Assembly (NCBI RefSeq): GCF_036127095.1
Contig: NZ_CP108006.1
Location: 496,001 to 560,000 of the forward strand
Source of the DNA: Streptomyces sp. NBC_00335
GTDB lineage: Bacteria; Actinomycetota; Actinomycetes; Streptomycetales; Streptomycetaceae
DNA length: 64,000 nt
Direction: 5' to 3'
In this document: positions 17,182-25,074 of the stretch, one piece after another
Position numbering within the stretch: position 1 is the first letter of the stretch
How the letters are laid out: every line of letters starts with the position of its first letter
Notes under the pieces: model-generated
Databases searched by the model: none
Seen by the model: the letters and a program-made list of their open reading frames with translations, nothing else
What the model was told of the DNA's origin: nothing
Made by a program: the position numbers and the translations under genes

Positions 17182-17201
17182 GGGTTATGCCCCCATAACC
17201 C
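17182..17201. promoter_or_regulatory. Inverted repeat GGGTTATG-CCCC-CATAACCC
   Basis: A perfect 8-bp inverted repeat lies between the stop of the small hypothetical gene (17206) and the iron-box-like site of fprA. It could terminate the upstream gene or be a second operator. Its AT-containing arms favour a protein-binding site over a simple terminator. Confidence 0.4.
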
Positions 17202-17205
17202 GGCC

Positions 17206-17535
17206 TTATGACTTCCCCAAGCTCTGCTTGGAGTCGGCGTGGGCCTCGCGGGCCGTGAGCTGCCCCTGGACGAAAGCGTCCGTATCGGGCGAGTACGGAC
17301 CACCGTGGTCGAAGAGCAACTCCGTGATGCGCCGCCATTCCGCGACGGCGGCACGGGTCGCGGCGTCGGCGCCCTCCAGGTCGCCCGAGGCCTCCACGGC
17401 GGCGGCCTCGGCGGCTTCGAGCGCCTCCTGGGTCTGGTGGTGGGTCAGGCCGGTGGCCTGCTCCCGCACCCGGGCGCGGGCCGCGCGCTCCGCGTCGGAG
17501 GGGATGTGCGGTTCGTTGGCGGCGTCGTCGGTCAC
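17206..17535 (-). CDS. Hypothetical small Ala/Glu-rich protein
   Basis: 109 aa with a GTG start (MTDDAANEPHIPSDAE) behind a purine-rich GAGG site. The middle is a predicted helical, Ala/Glu-rich segment. The end (ITELLFDHGGPYSPDTDAF) is less helical. No family recognised. It lies on the same strand as fprA and the upstream lipoprotein, with only 71 nt to the latter, so it may be part of that unit. Confidence 0.6.
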   Translation of the reverse strand: MTDDAANEPHIPSDAERAARARVREQATGLTHHQTQEALEAAEAAAVEASGDLEGADAATRAAVAEWRRITELLFDHGGPYSPDTDAFVQGQLTAREAHADSKQSLGKS

Positions 17536-17585
17536 GGCGGTTCTGCCTCTGCTTCCTGATTCGGGGATCGTGGTGAACGGGCCTT

Positions 17586-17600
17586 GCGGGCGGAGCCCGC
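17586..17600 (-). terminator. Short hairpin after the repeat lipoprotein
   Basis: GCGGGC-gga-GCCCGC, a 6-bp stem with a 3-nt loop, sits just past the lipoprotein stop on the minus strand. It is weak and may allow read-through into the small gene at 17535. Confidence 0.35.
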
Positions 17601-17606
17601 CCGGGG

Positions 17607-18434
17607 TCACCAGGTGTCGGTGACGGTCACGGGGAACTCCCCGCGCGTACGAACCGTGACGTTGCCCGCATCCGTGCCCCCGTACACCTCGTGCCGCCAG
17701 GCCGCGAAGACCCGTACCACCCTGCGGGCGTCGTCGCCGCGGCCCTTGCCCACCGAGCGGGTGGTGAAGGTCACCTCCGCGACGCCCCTCCCGCGCTCCT
17801 TGCGGACGAGCACCTCGCCCATGCCGTCCGCGGGAATGAACGTGTCCTCGTCCGTGCGGTGCCGCGCGTAATAGGCGACGAAGTCCCGCTTCATGTCGAA
17901 CCACCCGGCCGCGCCGCACGGACCCGCGCCATTGGTGGCGCGGCCGGGTCCGGAGCTGCCGTCGGTGGGCGGGTCGGGCGCGCCGGAGTCCTGATCCGTG
18001 GGCGGACCGGCAGGGCCGCCCGTCTCCTGATCGGTCGGAGGGCCGGCGTAACCGCCCGTCTCCTCGTCCGTGGGCGGGCCGGCGTAGGCGCCCGTCTCCT
18101 CATCGGTCGGGGGACCGGCATATCCGCCCGTCTCCTCATCGGTCGGGGGACCGGCGTAACCGCCCGTCTCCTCGTCCGTCGGCGGGTCCGCGTATCCGCC
18201 CGTCCGCTCCTCCGTCGGGACGTCGGGCGCGGCAGTGGCGCCGCCCGCGCCCGCGTCCGTACCCGTCGTCCCGTACAGATCGCAGCGCTCCGGGCCGGGA
18301 GCCGCCACGGGAGCGGCGGGCCCGGCCGCCTCCCCGGCCCGTACGGTGCCGCAGGCCGCGAGTCCGGCGCACAGGAGTACCGCCAGCCCTGCCAGGGCCG
18401 TCCGTCCGGTCCGGGATACCTCAGTCGTCGTCAT
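17607..18434 (-). CDS. Lipoprotein with tandem 12-residue PPTDEETGGYAG repeats
   Basis: 275 aa. The N-terminus is a lipoprotein signal (LAVLLCAGLAACG, lipidated Cys28). Residues about 70-160 consist of seven or eight 12-residue units of the type PPTDEETGGYAG, drifting to PPTDQETGGPAG and PPTDQDSGAPD at the end. This is an acidic, proline-rich spacer. The C-terminal 110 residues form a compact domain (GWFDMKRDFVAYYARHRTDEDTF, then AEVTFTTRSVGKG, then TVRTRGEFPVTVTDTW) that I cannot assign. The design suggests a globular head held away from the membrane by a stalk. The ATG follows ggggga at good spacing. Confidence 0.75.
   Translation of the reverse strand: MTTTEVSRTGRTALAGLAVLLCAGLAACGTVRAGEAAGPAAPVAAPGPERCDLYGTTGTDAGAGGATAAPDVPTEERTGGYADPPTDEETGGYAGPPTDEETGGYAGPPTDEETGAYAGPPTDEETGGYAGPPTDQETGGPAGPPTDQDSGAPDPPTDGSSGPGRATNGAGPCGAAGWFDMKRDFVAYYARHRTDEDTFIPADGMGEVLVRKERGRGVAEVTFTTRSVGKGRGDDARRVVRVFAAWRHEVYGGTDAGNVTVRTRGEFPVTVTDTW
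17960..18219 (-). repeat. 36-bp tandem repeats encoding the lipoprotein stalk
   Basis: About seven in-frame 36-nt units. Neighbouring units differ mostly at synonymous positions (alternating tcctcgtccgt and tcctcatcggt), so the protein sequence is conserved better than the DNA. It is protein-coding, not a CRISPR array, because there are no unique spacers. Confidence 0.8.
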
Positions 18435-18534
18435 GTCTTCTCCCCCTCCGCCCGTGTAGAGGGCTCCGCGCGGGGCCCGGTTCCCTCGGGGCCGCCGTTC
18501 CCGCAGATCCGGGGAGCTGGTATCGCTGTGCCGC

Positions 18535-19068
18535 ATGACGAACCCTCCGGCTCCCCCGATCCCCCTCGCGGCGCGGCCCGTCCTCTTCCTCGACGTGGAC
18601 GGACCCCTCATCCCCTTCGGGTCCGCGCGGAGCTACCCGGCCTACGAGTCCCCCGGCGCGCCGGCCGGGGCCGACGGGCACCCCCTCCTCTCCCGGCTCG
18701 ATCCCGCCCTCGGGCCGCGACTCGCCGCTCTGCCGTGCGAGCTCGTCTGGGCCACGACCTGGATGGACGACGCCAACGCCTGCGTCGCCCCTCGGCTCGG
18801 GCTGCCGGACCTGCCGGTGGCGGACTGGCCCGAACCCTCGGCCGGGGACCTCCGGAGCGGCACCCACTGGAAGACCGCCGGCCTCGTCGCGTGGGCCGCG
18901 GGCCGGGCGTTCGCTTGGGTCGACGACGAGATCGGCGACGCGGACCGCCGTTGGGTGTCCGCCCACCACCCCGGCCCGGCCCTCCTCCACCGCGTCGACC
19001 CCCAAGTCGGCCTTGGCGAGCGCGACTTCGCCGCCCTCGACATCTGGCTGCGCGCCCACACCTCCTGA
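18535..19068 (+). CDS. HAD-like domain protein
   Basis: 177 aa. Motif I is FLDVDGPLIPF (Asp20 and Asp22). A second acidic site is in FAWVDDEIGDADRRW, and a WATTWMDDAN segment could be motif II. These fit a small HAD-type hydrolase of the kind common in Streptomyces as HAD domain-containing protein. The substrate is unknown. It is divergent from the repeat lipoprotein with about 100 bp between. Confidence 0.8.
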   Translation: MTNPPAPPIPLAARPVLFLDVDGPLIPFGSARSYPAYESPGAPAGADGHPLLSRLDPALGPRLAALPCELVWATTWMDDANACVAPRLGLPDLPVADWPEPSAGDLRSGTHWKTAGLVAWAAGRAFAWVDDEIGDADRRWVSAHHPGPALLHRVDPQVGLGERDFAALDIWLRAHTS

Positions 19069-19252
19069 GCACGGGCGGCGGCCTCCGCCCCTCCCCTGAA
19101 CCGGCCGCCCATCGCCGACCGCCGCGACACGTCACCGGGCGCACTCCCGGAGAGCGTTCGCCGCACGCCGGGCCAACATGCCTGGCATCGACGCCCGTCC
19201 GGCATGGGTAGTCTTCCCGGGACACAGAGTGCGGCGGGTTCGGGGTGGGGTC

Positions 19253-19987
19253 ATGGAGCGTCAGATGCGTGTGCCCGGTGCGGTACTGGCGGCCGTGCTG
19301 CTGCTGGCCGCCGCCGGCTGTTCCGGGGCGGGCGGCGGGACCGGGGCGGGTCCCGGCGACGACCCGAAGCCGGGCGGCGCCACACCCCCCACGTCATCCG
19401 CTCCCGCCGACGGGAAGCCCCCCTCCGGCGACGTCCTTCCCGGCATGGTCGGCGCCTCGGTGGCCCGTACCCAGCTGGCCGCGCTGAAGGTGGCCGCGCC
19501 GGGAACCATGTCCGGCTACAGCCGGGACAAGTTCACGCACTGGGCGGAGCAGGGCGACAAGTGCGACACCCGTGAGGTCATCCTCCAGCGGGACGGCGCG
19601 AACGTCACCCGCGACTCCGAGTGCAAGGCCGTGTCCGGCACCTGGACGAGCCTGTACGACGGGGTCGTGGTCACCGAGGCCAAGAAGATCGACATCGACC
19701 ACATGGTGCCCCTCGCCGAAGGCTGGCGCTCCGGTGCGGCCGGCTGGGACGCCGCGAAGCGCAAGGCCTTCGCGAACGATCTGACGCGCCCTCAACTGCT
19801 GGCGGTGACCGCCTCCTCGAACCGATCCAAGGGCGACCAGAGCCCCGATCTGTGGCAGCCGCCGTCGAAGGCGTCCTGGTGCCAGTACGGGCGGGCCTGG
19901 ACGACGGTCAAGTCCACGTACGGCCTGACCGTCACCGAGCCCGAGAAGAAGATGCTCTCCACCATGCTGGACACGTGCGCGGGCTGA
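19253..19987 (+). CDS. Secreted HNH-family nuclease, lipoprotein-type
   Basis: 244 aa. A lipobox (LLLAAAGCSG, Cys23) is followed by a Gly/Pro-rich linker to about residue 60. The C-terminal domain is a DUF1524/HNH-like nuclease: KKIDIDHMVPLAEGWRSGA with the metal/catalytic Asp149-His150 pair, then RPQLLAVTASSNRSKGDQSP with the typical Asn/Ser-x-x-K end. Two Cys pairs (about 104/124 and near the C-terminus) suit an extracytoplasmic protein. It probably degrades DNA outside the cell. An ATG 12 nt downstream is an alternative start. Confidence 0.87.
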   Translation: MERQMRVPGAVLAAVLLLAAAGCSGAGGGTGAGPGDDPKPGGATPPTSSAPADGKPPSGDVLPGMVGASVARTQLAALKVAAPGTMSGYSRDKFTHWAEQGDKCDTREVILQRDGANVTRDSECKAVSGTWTSLYDGVVVTEAKKIDIDHMVPLAEGWRSGAAGWDAAKRKAFANDLTRPQLLAVTASSNRSKGDQSPDLWQPPSKASWCQYGRAWTTVKSTYGLTVTEPEKKMLSTMLDTCAG

Positions 19988-20020
19988 CGCCGCTCACCCG
20001 ACCGTTCACCTCGCGACCGT

Positions 20021-21178
20021 TCACCCCAGGACCGCGATGCCCAGGGGACGCGACCCCGCCGCGAGCCGTCGGCTGTCCCCGCTGTCGAGGTCCACGACCG
20101 TGATGCCGTTCCAGTAGCCGTCGCGGGTGAAGCCCCCGGTGACGTAGGCCGTCCGCCCGTCCCGGGACACGGCCACGTCCTCGTGCGGCCCGTCCAGCGG
20201 GTACACCCGCTCCGAGCCGTCCGGGGAGCGGACCGTGAGGGAGGGCCCCTTGCCCTCGCCCGGTTCCACCGCCCCCGTCCCGACCACCAGCAGCCGGCCG
20301 TCCGCCGTGACCGCGGCCCCGTGCTGGTGCGTGTCGGCGGTCATCTCCTCCACCGTGGTGCGGCCCGTCTTCGGATCCACCACCGCGAGCCGCTCGCCCT
20401 CGAAGGGGAGCAGCAGCATCCCGTCCGCCGGCCGTACGACGGCGTAGTGCGGCTTCAGCCAGGAACCGAGCCCGCCCTCCGTCCCGTACGGGGCGACCTC
20501 GATGCGGCGCGGCGGCGCCGATCCGGCAGGGCCGCCGGATCCGACCGGCACGACGGTGACGTCGAAGGAGTCGTGGCCGGTGACGTACACCTGTGAGCCG
20601 TCGGGCGAGACGTCCACGTCGAAGGGCCGCCGCCCCACCGGGACCACTGCCGTGACCGCGCTCTTCGCCGTGTCGACGACCTCCAGCACGCCGGTGGTCC
20701 CGGGCACGTTGACCCCGACGTACGCGTGCGCGCCGTCAGGCGAGAGCGCGATGCCCATGCCGCCGCCCCGGTACTCGCCGTCGGTCACGGGCCCGGTGCC
20801 GGTGGTGCGGTACGGGATCAGGGCCAGCCGGGTCCGCGTCCGCGTGTCCACGACGGCGACCCCCTCGGCCGTGGCCACCCAGGCCCGGCCGTCCGCGCCG
20901 ACCGCCAGGCCGTACGGGGCCCTGCCGACCGGCACCGAGCCGACCGCGCCGCGCCGCGGGTCCACGAAGGTGACGGTGTCGGCCCCGAAGTCGGCGACCA
21001 GGAGGGTGCCGCCCGGAGTGGTCGCGGCCGTCGGAAGCGGGGAGGCCGCGGGGGCGGCGGCCGGAGGCGCCCCGGGGGTGGAGCAGGCCCCCAGCAGCAG
21101 GGCTGCGGCGAGGGCCGCGAGGGCGGTACGGGTTCCCCGTACGCGGCGGCGCGGGTGCGGGCGGTCGTGCTGCGGCAT
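20021..21178 (-). CDS. Beta-propeller (YncE/YVTN-like) lipoprotein
   Basis: 385 aa. The lipobox LLLGACS places the lipidated Cys at about 32. The rest is a seven-bladed propeller of YVTN/NHL-type repeats: TLLVADFGADTVTFVD, PYGLAVGADGRAWVAT, GIALSPDGAHAYVG, PFDVDVSPDGSQVYVTG, HGAAVTADGRLLVVG, DVAVSRDGRTAYVTGG. Such proteins are surface-attached binding proteins with no set function. It is convergent with the HNH nuclease gene across 33 nt. Confidence 0.83.
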   Translation of the reverse strand: MPQHDRPHPRRRVRGTRTALAALAAALLLGACSTPGAPPAAAPAASPLPTAATTPGGTLLVADFGADTVTFVDPRRGAVGSVPVGRAPYGLAVGADGRAWVATAEGVAVVDTRTRTRLALIPYRTTGTGPVTDGEYRGGGMGIALSPDGAHAYVGVNVPGTTGVLEVVDTAKSAVTAVVPVGRRPFDVDVSPDGSQVYVTGHDSFDVTVVPVGSGGPAGSAPPRRIEVAPYGTEGGLGSWLKPHYAVVRPADGMLLLPFEGERLAVVDPKTGRTTVEEMTADTHQHGAAVTADGRLLVVGTGAVEPGEGKGPSLTVRSPDGSERVYPLDGPHEDVAVSRDGRTAYVTGGFTRDGYWNGITVVDLDSGDSRRLAAGSRPLGIAVLG

Positions 21179-21334
21179 GGGCGTGGCCCCTCTCGGTTCC
21201 GGGGGCGGGGCCGGTGGTGCGCCCGCTCCCCCGTACCCATCCTCACCTCGCGGGGCCGCCTCGCCGCTCGGCCCGGCGGCCGACAGCGGGGTCGGCCGAT
21301 CGGTCGATGCGGGGACGCGCCCGGCAGGGGCGGA

Positions 21335-21868
21335 TCAGCCCTCGTACTCCGTCAGGTCGATCCCGTGGAGGTTGAGGAGCGCGTGGGTCTCCGGGTGGTT
21401 GATGTCCTTCTCCGCGGTCATGCCCAGCTTGCGGATCACGTTCTCGGACTCGTCGTTGCCCGCCCGGTTGATGGCGACGACCCGGTCGAGACCCCGCTCC
21501 TGCAGGGCGAACTCCAGGGTGGCGTGCGCGGCCTCGGAGCCGTAGCCCTGACCCCAGAAGGATCGGCCGAGCCGCCAGGTGATCTCGGCCGCGGGCAGGA
21601 CCTCGGGCAGCCACCACGGCATGGAGAGGCCGACGGCTCCGATCAGCTCGCCGGAGGCCAGCAGCTCCACGGCGAAGATCCCGAAGCCCTCCTCGTCCCA
21701 CTCGTCCTCCCACCGCTCGATGGTCTCGGCGGTCTCCTCCATGTCGAGGGTCTCGCCGTCGCCGATCCAGCGCATCACCTCGGGGTCGGCGAGGATCTCC
21801 GACAGGGGGACGAGGTCGTCCTCGGACCAGCGGCGGAGGAGGAGGCGGGGGGTGCGGATCTCGGTCAT
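21335..21868 (-). CDS. GNAT family N-acetyltransferase
   Basis: 177 aa. It opens with the typical MTEIRTPRLLLRRWSEDD. The acetyl-CoA-binding A motif is GRSFWGQGYGSEAAHATLEFAL, and a B-motif segment is VVAINRAGNDESENVIRKLGM. It belongs to the RimJ-like GNAT subgroup, which acetylates N-termini or small amines. The target cannot be predicted. The same strand carries the oxygenase and DinB-GNAT genes upstream, 70 nt away. Confidence 0.9.
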   Translation of the reverse strand: MTEIRTPRLLLRRWSEDDLVPLSEILADPEVMRWIGDGETLDMEETAETIERWEDEWDEEGFGIFAVELLASGELIGAVGLSMPWWLPEVLPAAEITWRLGRSFWGQGYGSEAAHATLEFALQERGLDRVVAINRAGNDESENVIRKLGMTAEKDINHPETHALLNLHGIDLTEYEG

Positions 21869-21938
21869 GCCTCCCATCCTGCCGAACGCGCCGGACATCG
21901 CGTAATCGGGTCCCCCGCCGGGCCACCGGCGGGCCCCG

Positions 21939-22955
21939 CTAGGCCTCCGGAACCGCCTGACCTGCCACCGGATCCCCCACCGGACCTCCCACCGGGACGG
22001 TGATCGCGTCGAGCTGCGCCCGCAGGTGGACGTGCGAGTCGACCGGCTCGTGCATGATCCGTCCCAGCGGCGCCGGGAGGGATTCCACCCGGGTGTGCGG
22101 ATCGCACTCGTAGAAGTAGACGAGCGAGAGCAGCTCCTCGGCGGGCGCGTCGGAGGGCGGCGGCAGCACCCGGTGACGGCCGGCCCGCCACCGGTCGCCC
22201 GTCCAGCGCGCCATCAGGTCCCCGATGTTCACGGTGAGCGCGGCCGGATCGTACGGAGCGTCCTGCCAGCCCTCGGCGTCGGTGTGGATCTGGAGGCCGC
22301 CCGCGCCCTGCTGGCGGTCCAGGACGGTGACGGTGCCGAAGTCGGTGTGGGCGCCGATGCGGAACTGGCCCGGCAGCGGCGGCCCGACGATCTCGGTGCC
22401 GGGGTACCAGTTGACGTTGAACCCCCAGGTGGGGTGGCCGGTGTGGCGGGTGAAATGGTCCGCTCCCAGGCCCAGGGCGCCGGCCAGCAGCTCCAGCAAC
22501 TCGTCGGAGAGGGCCCGCATCGCGGCCAGGTACTCCGCCACCAGCGGTCGCAGTGCGGGCACTTCGGCCGGCCACGCGTTCGACCGGAACCACTCGGCGT
22601 CCACCGAGGCGTTCCCGGTCGGCTCCTCCGCCGCCCAGGACCAGGATTCCTTGAGGTCCGGCGGCGAGGCCGCGCCCTCCGCGTAGCTGTTGGCCTCGGC
22701 GCCCGGGCCGAGCCAGCCGCGGCCGCCGACCGCGACGGCGTACGGGGCCTTGGCGGCGGCCGGGAGCCGGAAGAAGGTCCGCGCCGCCTCCCGGATCCGC
22801 CCCGGCAGCTGCGGATCCACTCCGTGCCCGGTCACCAGCAGGAACCCGGCCACTTGGAGCGCCTCATCGACGCGGGAGGCCACCTGCCGGCGCGCCTCGG
22901 GCCCGCCGGAGCGCCACGGGCCGAGATCGATCACGGGGACCTGCGAACTCACCAC
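21939..22955 (-). CDS. Isopenicillin-N-synthase-like 2OG-Fe(II) oxygenase
   Basis: About 338 aa. The N-terminal DIOX_N part (VPVIDLGPW, FLLVTGHGVD) is followed by the double-stranded beta-helix core. The facial triad is His203-x-Asp205 in GAHTDFGTVTVL and His261 in AGRHRVLPPPS. A NWYPG segment precedes it. These enzymes hydroxylate or cyclise small metabolites. The classic Arg-x-Ser 2OG-binding motif is not obvious, so the co-substrate is uncertain. The start is a GTG (two consecutive GTG codons) behind AGG. It sits 62 nt downstream of the DinB-GNAT gene and probably shares its transcript. Confidence 0.87.
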   Translation of the reverse strand: MVSSQVPVIDLGPWRSGGPEARRQVASRVDEALQVAGFLLVTGHGVDPQLPGRIREAARTFFRLPAAAKAPYAVAVGGRGWLGPGAEANSYAEGAASPPDLKESWSWAAEEPTGNASVDAEWFRSNAWPAEVPALRPLVAEYLAAMRALSDELLELLAGALGLGADHFTRHTGHPTWGFNVNWYPGTEIVGPPLPGQFRIGAHTDFGTVTVLDRQQGAGGLQIHTDAEGWQDAPYDPAALTVNIGDLMARWTGDRWRAGRHRVLPPPSDAPAEELLSLVYFYECDPHTRVESLPAPLGRIMHEPVDSHVHLRAQLDAITVPVGGPVGDPVAGQAVPEA

Positions 22956-23017
22956 GGGGGGACCTGCTTTCCGGCTCGGGGCGCCCGTCCACGGCCCGGG
23001 GCGTCTCTCGGGCAGCA

Positions 23018-24100
23018 CTAGGCCGGGCTCAGGGTGTACCGGACCGTGCCTTCCCCGGAGCCCGCCTCCGTGAAACCGGCCCGTCGCAGCACGCCCCGCG
23101 AGGGGGCGTTGGTGTCGTCCGCCTCGGCCGCCAGCAGGGTGCAGCCCGGCTGCGCGAAGGCCCAGCCGGAGAGCGCCTTCGCCGCCTCGGTGGCGTAGCC
23201 GTTGCCGCGCGCCGACGGGACGAGGTCGTAGCCCAGCTCGGCGCGGCCGTCGGCGTCCGGGGCGGCGTGGAAGCCCATCCCTCCGATCGCCCGCCGGTCG
23301 CCGGCCCGGATGATGGCGTACGGGCCCCAGCCCGGCCGGTACGTCCCTTCCTCGCGCGCCTCGGCCGTCCGGCCGGCGGCGTACCGCGTGCCCTCGCCGG
23401 GTCCGTCCTCGGCCCAGACGAAGCCTCCGGTGCCGCCCGCGTGCAGGTCGGCCGCCACGTTCGGGCTGATCTCACAGAGCAGTACGCGCTCGGCCCGGAC
23501 GGGTTCGAAGTACCAGCGCCAGATCGTCTGCCGGGACCGGCCGGGCAGTTCGCCCCGGCCGGTGGCCCACAGCAGGGTGCGCCAGGAGTCGTCGGCGTCC
23601 CCGTGCGGGAGGTGCGGGAAAAGGCGGTCCAGGACCAGGGCGGGCAGCTCGGGGCCGGGCCGCCAGTCGTGCACGCCGAGGCCGCCGAGCACGTCGTGGG
23701 TGTGCAGCAGCGTCTCGATGACGCCCATCGCGGCGAAGCCGCCGGCGTCGGCCATTCCCGCCGGATGCCACGCGCGGACCTCCGGTCCGGCGAGGGGCAC
23801 GACGGCGGACAGGAAGCGGCCGGAGGCGGTGATCATGTCGAGCACCCCGGCCGGGGTGGTTCCCTCGTCCGCCCGGACCTCCAGGGGGACCCACGTGTCG
23901 GTGGCGCGCACCGCGAGCTGCGCGGCGTAGGAGACCAGGTCCTCGGCCACGTGCACCGCGGTGTCGTAGCAGCTCCAGTCCAGCCCGGCGGCCGGGGTGC
24001 CCCAGTCGCGGTGCGCCACCGCACCCAGTGCTTCGGTGGCGAGCGACACCGCCAGCTCGATGTCGGCGGCGGTCGCGGGGGAACCCTTGTAGATCATCAT
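23018..24100 (-). CDS. DinB/MDMPI-like domain fused to a GNAT acetyltransferase
   Basis: 360 aa. Residues about 1-210 look like the DinB/mycothiol-dependent isomerase N-terminal fold. A histidine in YDTAVHVAEDL and the HTHDVLGGLG motif would supply the metal-binding triad. Residues about 215-360 are a GNAT domain (GGMGFHAAPDADGRAELGYDL, then SARGNGYATEAAKALSGWAF, then NAPSRGVLRRAGF). Fusion suggests thiol-linked modification followed by acetylation, or detoxification, but this is inference. The start is the first of two adjacent ATGs and has little leader sequence. The gene is divergent from the VOC gene. Confidence 0.83.
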   Translation of the reverse strand: MMIYKGSPATAADIELAVSLATEALGAVAHRDWGTPAAGLDWSCYDTAVHVAEDLVSYAAQLAVRATDTWVPLEVRADEGTTPAGVLDMITASGRFLSAVVPLAGPEVRAWHPAGMADAGGFAAMGVIETLLHTHDVLGGLGVHDWRPGPELPALVLDRLFPHLPHGDADDSWRTLLWATGRGELPGRSRQTIWRWYFEPVRAERVLLCEISPNVAADLHAGGTGGFVWAEDGPGEGTRYAAGRTAEAREEGTYRPGWGPYAIIRAGDRRAIGGMGFHAAPDADGRAELGYDLVPSARGNGYATEAAKALSGWAFAQPGCTLLAAEADDTNAPSRGVLRRAGFTEAGSGEGTVRYTLSPA

Positions 24101-24242
24101 CCGGCAAACCCTAGTGCTGTGGCCGGAAAGGGGATATCCGCGCCCCGGTGGCGCGCCTGCGCGGCCGCGCCGTGGCCGGGACGCTACTGCTTGTGCTCGG
24201 ACGGCGCGCTGACCGCGCCCCGGTGAAGGGCGGAGCAAAACG

Positions 24243-25049
24243 GTGGAGATTTCGACGAGGGACGTCTTCGGGGCGCCGTGCTGGGTGAGCCTGATGGCCC
24301 GGGACCTGGGCGCCGCGCAGCGGTTCTACGGTGAGGTCGCGGGCTGGCGGTTCCGGCCCGCACGGCTCGGCGAGGCCTTCACCGTGGCCGAGCTGGACGG
24401 GATGCCGGTGGCCGGGATCGGGGCGCTGGCCGGGGATCTGGCGGTGGCCGTGGCCTGGACCCCGTACTTCGCGGTCGACGACGCCGACGTGGCGGTGGAC
24501 CGGATCCGCGAGCGCAGCGGCACGATCGCCGTCGGCCCGGTCTCCTTCGAGTCGGGGGGCCGCGGGGCGCTGGTCGCGGACCGGGACGGGGCGGTGTTCG
24601 GGATCTGGGAGGGCCAGGTCTCCTCGGGCTGGCGGGTCGGGACGGGACAGGCTCCGGCCTGGCTGGAGCTGCGCACCCGGGACGCCTTCGAGTCGGCGAT
24701 CTTCTACGGGGAGGTCCTGGAGTGGGCCACCGGCCGAGCCGGCTGCTGCGAGGTGGCGTACGAGGAGGACCGCGTCGTGCTGCGCCAGGACGGGGAGCCG
24801 GTGGCGCGCCTCGACAGCGGTCCGGTGGAGCCGGGCTCCTACAGTCCGTACACCCGGCCGCGCTGGCACGTGCACTTCCGGGTGCCCGCGCTGGAGCCGG
24901 CGGTGGCGGCGGCGGTCGCGCTGGGCGGCCGCACGGTGTCCGAGCCCGGGTCGAGCGAGACGGAGCGGTGGGTGGCGCTGCGCGATCCGGACGGGGCGCT
25001 GTTCACCCTCACCGCGTCCCGTACGGACGGCGGGGCCGACGGGGGCTGA
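24243..25049 (+). CDS. VOC (glyoxalase/bleomycin-resistance fold) protein with two domains
   Basis: 268 aa with two VOC modules. The first (about 10-120) starts APCWVSLMARDLGAAQRFYGEVAGW, and the second (about 135-258) starts APAWLELRTRDAFESAIFYGEVLEW. Both end in GALV/GALFxL strands (DRDGAVFGIWE and DPDGALFTLTA). Proteins of this shape are putative hydroxylases or antibiotic-binding proteins; the ligand is unknown. The GTG start follows a ggcggag site. Its stop codon lies immediately next to the right end of the IS110 element, so the insertion missed the coding region. Confidence 0.87.
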   Translation: MEISTRDVFGAPCWVSLMARDLGAAQRFYGEVAGWRFRPARLGEAFTVAELDGMPVAGIGALAGDLAVAVAWTPYFAVDDADVAVDRIRERSGTIAVGPVSFESGGRGALVADRDGAVFGIWEGQVSSGWRVGTGQAPAWLELRTRDAFESAIFYGEVLEWATGRAGCCEVAYEEDRVVLRQDGEPVARLDSGPVEPGSYSPYTRPRWHVHFRVPALEPAVAAAVALGGRTVSEPGSSETERWVALRDPDGALFTLTASRTDGGADGG

Positions 25050-25074
25050 CGGGGGGGTGCCCCTATGGGTTTGG

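Noticed and set aside
17960..18219. CRISPR-like repeat array
   Set aside because: The 36-bp units are contiguous with no spacers and encode a regular protein repeat.
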